From the NCBI RefSeq assembly GCF_002994745.2, contig NC_037088.1, positions 60,344,397 to 60,408,396 of the forward strand: a stretch of DNA of 64,000 bases, written 5' to 3'. The stretch's first letter is position 1. The number at the start of each line of letters is the position of its first letter. Below, in pieces: positions 33,793 to 45,257 of the stretch. Below the pieces are notes generated by a model. The model saw nothing but the letters and a program-made list of their open reading frames with translations. It was not told the origin of the DNA and ran no database searches. The DNA comes from Rosa chinensis. Lineage: Eukaryota; Streptophyta; Magnoliopsida; Rosales; Rosaceae. A program made the position numbers and the translations under genes.

Positions 33793-35262
33793 AAGAGCTC
33801 GCCTGGCTAATGGGGATCAGAGTTGTGTGCTCAAGCTGGACATTAGCAAAGTGTATGACCGAGTGGAATTGATTTTTCTGGAGAACATCATGCTTCGGTT
33901 GGGGTTTTCGGATAGATGGGTAGCTCTTATAATGAGATGTGTGAAATCAGTTTCTTTTAGTATACTGTGGAACTGTGAAGCTGCGGGTATGATCAGACCC
34001 GCTAGGGGGATCCGACAGGGCGATCCCCTGTCGTCATATCTTTTCTTGCTTTGTTCAGAAGGGCTTATAGGGTTGTTACAAAAGGCTGAGAGAGATGGTT
34101 TACTGCATGGTGCCCTGGTTACTCCTGAAAGTCCAGTTGTCTCTCACTTGCTGTTCATTGATGATAGCATGTTGTTTGGAAGGGCTGATATCCAAGAGAT
34201 GACTTTTTTTAAGCAGTGTCTCCTTCTTTATGAAAGTGTTTCGGGGCAAAAAATTAATTTTCAAAAACAGGCTATTTCTTTTGGGCCAGGAATTGTAGAC
34301 GATCAGAAGATAGCGATGACGCATTTACTGGGCATTTCGGCGGTTCCTTTTCATGAAAGATACTTAGGCTTACCAACTATAGCCGGCAGGAATCAGAAAG
34401 ACATGTTCAAGAAGATTCATGAGAGGTTGGATGTCTATTTACAAGGTTGGCAGTCAAAACTTTTATCCAAAGCAGAGAAAACTGTGCTCATAAAGGCAGT
34501 TGCGCAAGCAATTCCAGCGCATACAATGTCTGTCTTTCAGCTGCCAAAAGGTGTGTGCCGCACTTATTAATCCAAGGTTGCCAAATTTTGGTGGGGTAAT
34601 GGAGGCAATAAAAGGGGTATCCACTGGCGTCAATGGGATCAGCTATGTAAAAACAAGCAGGACGGTGGTATGGGGTTTAGAGATATCATTGTTTTCAATC
34701 AAGCTTTGTTAGCGAAGACCTTATGGAGAATTGTGTTACATCCAGAATCTATTGTAATATAGAGTCCTGCAAGCAAAATATGTGAGTGAAGGAAATAGGG
34801 CAGGGGCTCTAGGATGGACAAGGACATCGTTGGTGTGGTAGGGTCTTGCTTAGGGGAAAGACTTGTTGTGTGCTGGAGTAAGATGGAGAATAGGATCAGG
34901 CGATAATGTTATGATTTAGGGTGATAAATGGCTGCCTTCTCCCTGGACTTTCAAAGTTGCAACACCAAGATTCATGGAGGCAGAGGCGAAAGTGAGTCAA
35001 CTAATGACAAGCCCAGGTACATGGAATTTAGCTTTTATCTATGATAATTTCCTTCCTATGGATGTTGAGAAAATATTATCGATTCCTCTATGTGAGAAGA
35101 GTATTGGGGATGTTGTGATTTGGCACTATAGTAAAAATGGGCACTATTCAGTGAAATTCGGTTACTGGTTAGGGATGGAGTTGAAGCAGTTTGACATGGG
35201 TAGGTGCAGTAGCGGGGGAAAAGGTGAAACTAACTCCACTAATGTTTGGAGTACATTGTGGA
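33793..35262 (+). pseudogene. LINE ORF2 fragment: reverse transcriptase
   Basis: Frame 33827-34570 contains LKLDISKVYDRVE, ARGIRQGDPLSSYLFLLCSE and the catalytic-site equivalent LLFIDDSMLFG, the plant L1-clade RT core, then YLGLPTIAGRNQ and the thumb region. Typical family members have FADD at the catalytic motif; here it is FIDD, which keeps both aspartates. After 34560 frameshifts scatter the remaining coding sequence over several frames (FGGVMEAIKG region, then 34974-35262). Confidence 0.87.
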
Positions 35263-35282
35263 CACTACAAGAGAAATTGTTA

Positions 35283-36080
35283 TCGGCGACAACCCAAAAT
35301 TGTCGTAAAAAGTCTAAATTTCTCACTGAATTAAAAATGCAACGACTTTGGGTTGTCGCAACCAGTTGTCGCCTTATGTGTTTTACTGATTATCAAAAGT
35401 GACGAAATTACACGGTTGTCACTTTTTCAATATGCGACGCAATTGGTTCTTCACATATCACAAATTATGAGACACACAAGTGTGTTATCAAAAACTATAT
35501 GCAAAACTTTATATTTGTTACTATTTTTAATATACGAGACTTCGTTTACCTCGCATATTCCATATGCGGGGCTTGTATGTTTGTCGCATTTTCAATAAGC
35601 GATGCAATTCATTCATCGCATAAGACATCTTGCGAGACACATAAGTGTGTTATAGAATACTATACGCGAGACTTCATGTTTGTTACAATTTCTAATATAC
35701 GAGGCTTCGTTTACATTGCATATTCCATCTGCAAGACTTGTATGTTTGACCAAAAATTTATATGCGAGATTTATTTTTGTTGCAAAAAATAACTGTGAGG
35801 TTTCATTTTTGTTGCATATATCAATATGTAACACATATGCATTTGTTATAGAAAATTATATGCGAAACTTCTTGTTTGTCTCATATAATTTCATCAAGGA
35901 ACCAATTGTGTCGCATATTGAAAAAGTGACAACCGTGTAATTTCATCGTTTTTGACAATCTGTAAAACACATTGAGCAACAACTGATTGCAACAACTCAA
36001 AGTCGTCACATTTTCAATTAAGCGAGAAATTTAAATTTTTTACGACAACTTTGGATTGACAAATGATATCGGCGACAACC
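35283..36080. repeat. Left subterminal palindrome of the CACTA element
   Basis: 35283-35430 (CGGCGACAACCCAAAATTGTC, then GGTTGTCGC and GTGACGAAATTACACGGTTG) is repeated in inverted form at 35900-36080. The centre (35480-35860) holds diverged direct repeats of ~165 bp around TTCGTTTAC(C/A)T(C/T)GCATATTCC. Together they form an ~800 bp hairpin-capable block. Confidence 0.8.
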
Positions 36081-36299
36081 TAAAGTTAAAATTGATATCT
36101 ATTAGCTAATATGGATACGAAATTGAATAGAAACTTGAAGCACAAAAAATATGCTTTACACTATAAAATGCATAAGAGGTTCAAAAACTATATGCTTGGC
36201 GGGTCTTATACATATAATTTCTTATACAAAAGAGTAACTATCTAAATGGTTCTTGAAACATACTGCTACCAGCCAATACATCTACCATATCATTCATCT

Positions 36300-38260
36300 T
36301 CTTCCTGCTTCTAATCTTCCTCCATGACTAGACTGCTCCACTATGATTAGGATCCCATTGTCCACTGTGCCTCTAGATTAGACTTACCTTGAGTCCTCCA
36401 TCTTATTCGACTTGTCCTTTAGGTGGGGATAAAACAAGAGATAGAATGTCATTGATAATATAGAAACCTCCAAAATTCAATCAGCGCGTAAATAAGATGC
36501 AATCCAAGACAAAACCAGCACACTAAATACACAGAAAGGAGAAAAGAATATAACAGAGATTGTAAAGAAAGAGAGCAGGAGAAAACTAGTCCTTCATTAT
36601 CTAATCTAAACAAAATTGTAGTTCAATCCCAAATGCCCCAACAAGTAATTACAAAATATGGAAATGAGTCAAATTGGTATTGTAAATTCTCAATTAGATT
36701 AGTGGTTCTTTAGATTACCTTGGAAATGGCTAGAGCATCAAGATTTTCAAGGAGGTCATTGATGAGGTCATTCAATGTGGTATTTGGGTACGGGTGGCGG
36801 GTCGGAGAGATGCAAAAAGACACACCAGAATGATAGTTTGCATTGCATCTACCAAACCTAGGATTCACCATAATCCATTGCAGCCCGGTTAGCTTCTGCA
36901 TCATGCCTGCATAGTATCACAACAGCAAGTAGGCAAGTTGCTCAGTCTAATCCCAAATCCCAACTTATCCCATTAACTGAGTTTTCTATCCAAAATTGAA
37001 AAACTATTGATTAACTAAATAGAAAACAGACCAAATTACATGGTGAATAGGCCAAGAAACAATCACCTCGGTTGCAGTGCCAGCCAAAGCACTGATAGTA
37101 AACTGTTCTGCATCAAAAAGCTTCATTTTATTCCATAGTCCCTGACCAATTGTATCACTAAAGTCACAAGTTCCAGAATAAACAATGTCATATTCATTCT
37201 AACTACAAAGTATAAATATTGTTACCTACTCCATCTACATGAATGCTTCCACCCCAAGAGGAACCTTGGAAGATTCTTAAATGCTATGATACACGGAGAA
37301 AAATCCAGTCATCACATAGAACTCAATTAACCATTCAAGTTGTAATAACTATATCTTTCACCATCTCAGTTGAAATAACTATTCAAATCAATAGTTACTT
37401 CTACTTCACCAACTAATTTATCTTGTGGGGTTAACTTGGCATTAAGCATCAAGCATATATCTGTCTTTGATCAATGTTAGTTACAGAAAAGAAAACTCTA
37501 ATAGATGAAAAGAAATCTTACAGTAGTAACTTTGAGTTGGAGTACAATAACACGAGGGAAAGTTAGTTTAACAATCGGCAATGTTAAACATGCTACTTCA
37601 ATAAGAATTCCTCCAGCCACATTAGCTCTTCATTTCTCTAAAATGCAATAAGCACCAAAACAAAATCAAAGCTCAATCATTAGTGCGAAGAAAGCAAAAT
37701 TCTTTAGGATTTGATTGCCAAAAGAAAACTCAAAATACAAATAAAAGCTTAGTGATCATGATTACTTGCTACTGGTTTTGCTTTGCCTAGAAGGCAGTAG
37801 AAGTAACAGCTAGCAAGATTACTACTACTAGGGCTAATAAAAATCAGGCCAAAGTTGAACAGATGAAACAAGGGCTATTAAAAATCAGGCCAAAGTCGAA
37901 CAGATGAAACAGATGTGAGATGTCAATGAAGAGTATAATTAAACAATATAAAGCTAAATTAAACCCGAAGCAAGGCATTCACCATTGTTTTTCTCCGGTC
38001 CGGTAGTTGCCGCGGCGCACAGCAGCGACGAAGGCGGAGACTTTCGGCCCCCCATTTCAGAGCGTGACGGCGGCAACTATCAGACTGAGTTTGGCACGAT
38101 CCCCTCCGCTGTCTCGGCATTCATGCCATCTACTCATGACGAGAGATTGAGGGTGGAGGTTAGGTTGGTGATGACGAGAGAGAAGTTGCCTTGGGAGGTA
38201 GAGAAGAATATGGCCGCCAGCCCCTTTCTCTCTAGATTTGGAGTGTAGAGTCGTAATTAA
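36300..38260 (-). other. Exon-like host gene fragment inside the CACTA (unidentified)
   Basis: On the minus strand several coding-like pieces are bordered by splice-like sites: a GC-rich piece at 38250-37985; RIFQGSSWGGSIHVDGV with a following GTAGGT near 37230; GQGLWNKMKLFDAEQFTISA near 37120; LTGLQWIMVNPRFGRC and RHPYPNTTLNDLINDLLENL at 36710-36904; and a piece ending AGG/GTAAGT near 36385. I do not recognise the gene. The pattern of short exons separated by AT-rich introns suggests a transduplicated host gene rather than transposon coding sequence. Confidence 0.45.
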
Positions 38261-38740
38261 CTAGGTTTTTAACTTTTTATCCTATGATTTCTATGTATTT
38301 ATTATTTTTATTTTTTGATAAAAATCGGGTCTTTTGATGGACTGCGCCTTTTGTTTTTCAATCAGATGGCGCTGTTTTAAAAATAATTTTCATTCAAAAT
38401 CTCTATATTTTGTATTATTTAGAGTTTAAAATTTACAATTTTAGACTTTGGAAGACACCACCGCCACCGGATATTATTTAAAAAAATTCATATGAGAGCG
38501 AGTTTGTGACATATAGATTGTAGTATGGTAGTTTAAGCAAGGGTGTCTTCCTAGTAAAAGTCTTATTTTATAAATCTTACTCTGTTAAAAAAAAAAGAGA
38601 TAACTATTAAGACACTGGTTTGGTATCCTATATAAGGCTCCAATTTCTAAGTTAATTCAAAAGTAGAAATTTATAGGATAACAAGATAGTTAGAACCCTT
38701 TATTTTATCAATCCAATCGCTCTTTTGATAAATAACTTGA

Positions 38741-38938
38741 CCTCTATCACCTATTGGTAATTTTAGACAAGTTTCCTTTGAAGTGGATACCTGAATGCCA
38801 AGTATGGCTCGTAATAATCTATCTTCCGGAGCATATGACTATTCTTTCGCCATCTACGGCGTTAATTTACCTACTAAAATATCACCCGTCTTTACCCATG
38901 ATCCCAGCCTCACAATTCCATTTTTGTCTAAATTGCGG
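38741..38938 (-). pseudogene. rpoB: Plastid rpoB fragment (nuclear plastid DNA) inside the CACTA
   Basis: The minus strand reads [27 protein letters not shown]-stop-MAKE-stop, then [20 protein letters not shown] and [13 protein letters not shown]. This is the chloroplast RNA polymerase beta subunit. The two stops and the loss of the rest of the gene show it is a ~200 bp nuclear copy without function. Confidence 0.88.
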
Positions 38939-39533
38939 TAGGAATTTATAGTTGTACCTCATGAAAAAAAGACTTCTTTTATGGAATTAACCGGTTAATG
39001 GTACCATTCCTTTTCGTTTAGAAAGAGAAGAAATTTATGTCCAAATAAGCAAGTATGTCTGTCATGGTTGCAGGAGTCTATCCATCGCATATAGGCTTTA
39101 GAGATATTGCGACATAACCGTCGAGGCGAAGTAGGGACCTAAAAGATCAAACAGAATGATACATAGACAAGTAAATCTCATATGAATTTTACTTGTATAT
39201 TATCTAAAAGCTTAAAATAAAGTTATAGGGAGATTTTACCCTTAAAAGATGTGATGTAATAGACCTATTTTCTTTTGTTCTTTAATTTCCACAAGCTTGT
39301 TAATTACACTATCCAATTAATTCTCTGCTAATCTGCTATGTTGTGCTCAACCACCATTGCTAGGAGAATTCATAAAAACAACACTTTACCTCTCTCTGTT
39401 TGATCAACCACGGGCTAGTCTCTCTGTTTGACTTGGTATTACATATTCTTTCTTTTTTGGTTACAAGGATGTCTTAAACATTAACATTTACCGACAACTC
39501 GTAAAAGTATGGTATTACATATTCTTTCTTTTG

Positions 39534-39830
39534 ATGGATTTCTCCTTCGCTGGATTTCTCTCACGAGGATTACTCCTTACTCAGATTCGTCTTAAGGAGA
39601 TTTCTCCTTACTTGGATTCCTCTTAAGGGGATTTCTCTTCACCTAGATTCACCTTGAGGGGATTACTCCTTACACATATTCGTCTTGAGGCTATTTCTCC
39701 TCACACGGATTCACTTTAAGGGACTTTCAACTCACGCAAATCCGCATTGAGAGATTTCACTTCATCTAGATTCACCTCGAGGGGATTTCACCTCGCCCAG
39801 ATCAGCTATAAGAGATTTCACCTTGAAATT
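39534..39830. repeat. Degenerate ~41 bp tandem array in the CACTA
   Basis: About seven copies of a unit resembling GGATTTCTCCTCAC followed by AGATTC(A/G)(C/T)CTTGAGG, with alternating CTTAAGG and CTTGAGG variants. Confidence 0.75.
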
Positions 39831-40029
39831 TTTTCACAAACATATTGAGCTGCCTCTCTATTAGGCCTTTTCATGCCTCTCTATAAGGGGATTGACCTTG
39901 GAGATATATTAGATATTTGGGTTATATGATATATCTAATATTTTTTCTCTTCGCACAAATATTTGACGATATTAGAGAAATTTTGCAGAAACGGTGGAAA
40001 TTAAGATATTTTCCTCTATCGATATATCA

Positions 40030-40960
40030 GTAGGTTGTGAGAAAGTTCAAGTTATCACATAATCTTTAAGCGACAACCAGTAAAAGTTGTCGCTTAATTG
40101 GTCTTTTATGAGAAAATTAAAGTTGTCACATAAATATTAACCGATAACTCGTACAAGTCGTCGTCTAATTGGTTTTTAGCGAGAGAGTTCAAGTTGTCAC
40201 ACAAACATTAAGTGACAACATGTAGAAGTCGTCACCTAATTCGTCTTTTACAAGAAAATTGTAGTTGTCACATGAACTTCAACCGACAACTAATAGAAGT
40301 CGTCGCCTAATTGGTTTTTAGCGAGAAATTTCAAGTTGTCACATAAACATTAAGTGACAACCAGTTGAGGTCGTTGCCTAATTGTTTTTTTGCAAGAAAA
40401 TTAAAGTTGTCACATAAGCATTAACCGACAACTCGTAGAAGTCGTCGCCTAATTGAGTTTCAGTGAGAAAGTTCAAGTTGTCACATAAATCGTCAAGCGA
40501 CTACATGTAAAAGTCGTCACTTATTTGGTCTTTTGCGAGAACATTAAAGTTGTCACATAAACATTAACCGACAACTAGTAAAAGTCGTCGCCTAATTAGT
40601 TTTTAGTGATGAAGTTTAAGTTGTCACATAAACATTAAGCGACAACCCGTTAAAGTTGTCGCCCAATTAATTTTCAGCGAGGAAGTTAAGGTTGCGACAT
40701 AAACATTAACCGACAACTCACAGAAGTTGTCGCTAAATCATTCTTTAGCGACAAAAAATTAATTGTCACATAAACACTAAGCGACAATTGGCAGAAGTCG
40801 TCGCCTAATTAATCTTTTAGGAGGAAGTTAAAGTTGTCACCCAAACATTCATCGACAGTTGGTAGAAATTGTCGCCCAATTGACATTTTGTGAGGAATTG
40901 GGTCTCGCATAATGTCAAATGGGCGACAACTGTCAATTTATTGCAAATACTTACTTTATG
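40030..40960. repeat. Right subterminal ~71 bp array of the CACTA
   Basis: Around a dozen copies of AGTTGTCACATAAACATTAA, then CGACAACT..GTAGAAGTCGTC, GCCTAATTGG and TTTTAGCGAG, spaced 70-72 bp. Units alternate between AACCGACAAC and AAGCGACAAC types, a sign of two-unit higher-order structure. Confidence 0.85.
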
Positions 40961-41089
40961 CAACAAATTGGTTGTCGCCGATGGGATCATGTGCGACAAC
41001 TGAATTTTCCTTGTATTTACTAAGTTTTTGCGACAAATTTTGGGTTGTCACAATGAAATTCCTCGCTTTTACTATTTTCTCTTGTAGTG

Positions 41090-41932
41090 GGAGTCTTTGG
41101 ATTCCGAACAAAGTCAAGATCTTCTTATGGAAAGCTTGCTACTCTTTTCTCCCTTGTGCTGAGTGTTTGTTCAAACGCAGAATTGGGAATAATGCCAATT
41201 GCTTCCTGTGTGGTGGAGTAGAGGAGTCGATTTTGCACTGTTTGTAGGAGTGTCCAAGGGTACGTAAAGTCTGGAAAGGTACCTGGTTAAGAGGGATGCT
41301 GAAGACATGGTGTGGTCCTAGTTTTACTGATATGTTGGTTTGGGTGATAAGGGGGGCTGTCCTAGTGAAATTGAGCAGTTTTGTCTTGTCAGTTGGTGGC
41401 TTTGGAAGGATAGAGATAATGAGAGGCATGGGAAGGTGTCTCTGGCTCCACATCAATTATTACTACAGTGTAGGCAATGGCAAGGAGAGTTTACGAAGGC
41501 TTAGATGTAGGGTAGAAAGCATCAAGTACGTAGATGAAGAGTGTTCTGTGGGGAATTTGAGGGAGAGTGAGGCACTGGATACTGCGAATTGGACTGGGGT
41601 GAGACTATGTTTTGATAGTGCTTGTGTGGAGGAGAAAGGAAGCTCTGGGTTGGGAACTGTAATTTTAGATGCAACTGGGAAGTTGATAGGGGCAGCTGCT
41701 GTACCAATTATTGGCTCACTCAAAGCGGGGGCAGCTGAAGCGATGACACTTTGGAAAGGTCTTTCGTACTGCAAACAACTAGGACTAGACCATATCTTGA
41801 TATATGGCGACACTCTCAACGTCATCAAAGCTTTGGATGACACTGGCTTGGATCTAAGTGCATATGGTGGAATTCTTGATGCTGTACGATCGTTGTTGAA
41901 GGAGTTTGTCCTTATTTCGTGGAAACATGTGT
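41090..41932 (+). pseudogene. LINE ORF2 fragment: zinc-binding domain and RNase H
   Basis: IPNKVKIFLWKACYSFLPCA, then CFLCGGVEESILHCL and ECPRVRKVW, are the reverse-transcriptase zinc-binding domain, with one in-frame stop at ~41248. A plant-type RNase H follows (LCFDSACVEEKGSSGLGTVI, GAAEAMTLWKGLSYC, IYGDTLNVIKAL). The RNase H frame ends with TGA at 41932. Confidence 0.87.
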
Positions 41933-42226
41933 GAAAGAGGTATAACACTATTGCTCACAAGCTAGCTTGACAGGCCTTAAGTATGGTGCAGGATTTGTAT
42001 TGTAAGGAGGTAGGGCCTTCATGGCTCCATGGAGTTATTGATGCAGGCGGGATACATTGATGCATTGGGCTTTGCCCTATTGATGTACTTCTCATTGAGT
42101 TAATAAATTTGAGTTTTCCATTAAAAAAAAAAAAGGTACATGTCAATTGCTCTTAATTGGGCTTTTAAAATTGGTTTGGGTTAAAAAAAAAACACAAATA
42201 ATTGGCTGGTCTATAAATATAGAGAT

Positions 42227-42227
42227 A

Positions 42228-42271
<44 letters not shown>

Positions 42272-42317
42272 ACACAGCACGTTTTGGTGATGTGTGTGTG
42301 TATATATATATATATAT
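42227..42317. repeat. (TA)n and (TG)n microsatellite
   Basis: A TA run at 42227-42268 and a second at 42300-42317, with a GTGTGTGTG bridge. Confidence 0.9.
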
Positions 42318-43468
42318 CACACCATAAAACAATTATACATATATACACACTCATAATTAAGAATATAAGTTAATACTCAAGCAAAAATAATAATATTCAC
42401 TATACCTTACTTTTTAAATATTATTAAAAGTATAGGTCGTCACAAAACCATATGATCATAATTGGTATGGTTGAGGTTCTTGAGGGTCTTAACACACCAA
42501 GGAAGGACGTACGTGGATTGAAAATACTAGTTTGATTGCAGAAGTTTTGTCCAAATTGGAGAAAATAACCCTAAAGTTTTCGCTCTCTAGCTAAAAAATG
42601 GGATGCAGTGGAGGAAATTTTGGTTGCAGCTACTGTTTAATAACTAAACACTTTTTTTTTTCTCTTAAGAAAAATATAATTTTACAAAAACATATACCTT
42701 GTGGAAATTATAGGGTGATGATATGGGAAGTGCCATGTCATTTGGGATCTTATTTCGGTATAAATTTTTGGGATCTCTAGCATTTTTCTTCTAGAACAGA
42801 CTTTGGTTCTCAAATAAATAATGTACTCTCTCCACTGCTTAGACAGTTAGACATGTAAACTTTGGGATCTTCAGGCCTAAAATCACCCAAATAATCAGTC
42901 TCATCAATCAACGTCGATACCATTGACACACAAGAAGAAGCAGCAGCAACGGCGGTACATTGAACTCCATCAACAACACAATTTGCACCAAAATCACAAA
43001 TCCTCACCAAAATGTCAACTGAAGTTCTCTTAAACTCAGCTCAAGACCTAAACATCAACCTCATATCTAAATCTGAATCGAGAGCACAAGAAGGGTAATC
43101 CGGAAAGGAATACTTCAACTCAAACAAGCCTGGCTTCAAACCCTTAAACCGCATGCAAATTTCATTGAAAAAAATCAGCAAACCTTGTCGTACCATCAAT
43201 GAAGACCATCACAGTCTATGACATGTAAGTGCACCTAGCTGTCATCTCTGAATACATATTTCCTAGAACAAATGCACTACAAAAAGTAAGAACAACACAT
43301 ATAATTGCATATATTTACCAAACCTTCTGAACGTCAATAACATTAAGCACTCAACCAGCCCTCCACCTATGAAACTAACCGAAATGAAACATTTACAAGT
43401 CGTTGAACACAAACCTAACCAGATTCATTGAAGAACAAAGCTATTAACAACTAAATCAAAACGTGCAA

Positions 43469-43513
<45 letters not shown>

Positions 43514-44960
43514 CAAATACAATGTAAACAAATTGAAACTGATCAAATAGAAGGAAACTCATCAAATTCACTATATACAACTAATTGAAACAAATGCAAA
43601 ACACGAATCGAAGAAGAGGGAAGCTAATCACTAAATCAACAAGATAGAAATTCACAATTAAGCTAGAACATGAGCTTGTGTTTTGATTCAAATTCTCCAT
43701 GATGAACGGAGGCTTCGATTACATTCAGACGCACAGAGCACTCAGACCTCCACCAGAATCAGAGCTCCGATGTACTCCGGCGGCTTCAATGACGCAGAGG
43801 TTGAACCAGCTTTAAAAATCACGATAGCTTTGTGGTCTGAAGCCTTCGTATCTATTTAGGAGTTAGTTGAGGTTATTTTGGTAATTTCCTCATTAACAGA
43901 ACAGTTCAAAAAATGGAAGGAATATGGTCGCATGGGCTTGGACTTTGCTATTGGTTCAGCTACAGTACCGCAAGGGAATTGGCAAAAAATAGGCCTGCTA
44001 TTGGCAATAAATGGGGGCTGAGATTGTAGGTATTGGTATAAAAACTTGGATCTTAATTACTAATTAGTAATAACTACACCAAAATATTCAATGAATTTAG
44101 TTTAAGGAAATTTCAAATTCAGATTGTTTTGAATTTACTTTTGTATTAAATGATGAAGCCATGTATAGAAATTAATTATCTTTACATAATTGTTTTAGGT
44201 AAATTATAAAGTTATAATAATAAAAAAATTATAAAGTTATATAGGTAATATAATGAATTTCAAAAAAAAATTGAATGTTATATTAATAGGAAACTTGTTT
44301 TTTTTTTTTTCCTCTTTGCTCTCTTTATCTTTATTTGTCTTTTCATACGAGTTGACAAAATCTATTGATTATGAAAAAGATGGAGGTCCAAAGATCAAAT
44401 TTAAAGGTCCAACTATAACCTCCCTTTAAAAAAAGACACGTTCTTTTTTTGGGCAAAAAAAAAAAAAAAAAAAAAAACTCCATACTTTAACCCTATTGGT
44501 AAACCTACCGTTTAAGAAATCAACCAGCACATATAATGGCACTCTAATATTAGGATATATTGATAGATATATGAGTGTATCTGTAGATGTTTAGAACCTT
44601 GATTTGGGGTTAAAAAGCTTAAAACTTTACTGGATCCCCAGTTTTGGGCATCAGTAAACGATTTGGATCTTCATTTTACATAAAACCATCCACTGCATCA
44701 GAGTTTCACTGCTCCAAAAAGTCCATGAAATCTTGGTGTGGTTTGTTTTCATCATGTTGTTTTTACTTGACAGTGAAGGCAGTAAGAGGAAAGTAAATAC
44801 AAAGATACTGGGAAAACTACTGTGTCAAGAGGAAAGTAAATACAAAGGTAAGAGTACAGTAGGAGCAGAAAAATGTATAGCACTGTTTCATTGAAGAAAA
44901 ACTATCAACTGTTGACACGTGTATTCTCTGTTTTTGCTTGGAAAATTGTAACAAGACCAA
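42318..44960. other. AT-rich intergenic region between the LINE and RH18
   Basis: Contents: a possible exon remnant on the minus strand at 42810-43150 (see findings), an (AAT)n microsatellite at 43469-43514, and a third copy of dispersed family B at 44040-44440, followed by poly(A) at 44455-44478. The last part before 45257 should include the RH18 3' UTR. No complete gene. Confidence 0.5.
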
Positions 44961-45257
44961 ATCTATTTCGAAGAATACAAATTAAACTAAATAGGAAACA
45001 GGTGTTGAAATTTTGACTCATATACAGACCCTCAACCATAACTAAAACTTTGGCAGGAGCAGAAGCTCATTGAATCTATCACCTAGGAAGTTGCCTCCCC
45101 ACATTTTTGTTGCATCTGTGTGTTATCTCTCCCAAAAAAGCTTGGTGATGGCTGCATCCGTAAAAATACAAGTCCCAATCCATGGCTAAATTCTTTTCTT
45201 TCACTTCACTAATGCCTGGATTCCCAAAATCACATTCTGTAGAATATGACTTCAACT

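Larger units (their letters stand above)
35263..41089. mobile_element. CACTA (CMC/En-Spm) transposon, 5827 bp, non-autonomous
   Basis: Both ends carry CACTACAAGAGAAA in inverted orientation and are flanked by the 3 bp duplication GGA (35260-35262, 41090-41092), the CACTA signature. Subterminal regions are packed with GTTGTCGC/GCGACAAC motifs in both orientations, the kind of array bound by CACTA-encoded proteins. There is no TNPA- or TNPD-like frame. The interior contains exon-like host DNA (36300-38250), a plastid rpoB fragment (38741-38938) and two satellite-like arrays. Confidence 0.95.
33775..42135 (+). mobile_element. 5'-truncated L1-type LINE, split by a CACTA element
   Basis: LINE sequence occupies 33775-35262 and 41090-42135 (~2.5 kb). 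It ends in poly(A) and is bounded by the 14 bp duplication GTACATGTCAATTG (33761-33774, 42136-42149). The truncation point lies inside the reverse transcriptase, so the upstream ORF1 and endonuclease are missing. Removing the CACTA and one GGA makes the protein continuous across the insertion (NVWSTLW to SLWIPNKVKIFLW). Confidence 0.93.

Noticed and set aside
38950..39150. Extension of the plastid fragment to the right
   Set aside because: I could not match this stretch to rpoB or another plastid gene, so the plastid claim is limited to 38741-38938.
40030..40960. CRISPR-like array
   Set aside because: The ~71 bp units are contiguous without unique spacers and belong to a CACTA subterminal region in plant DNA.
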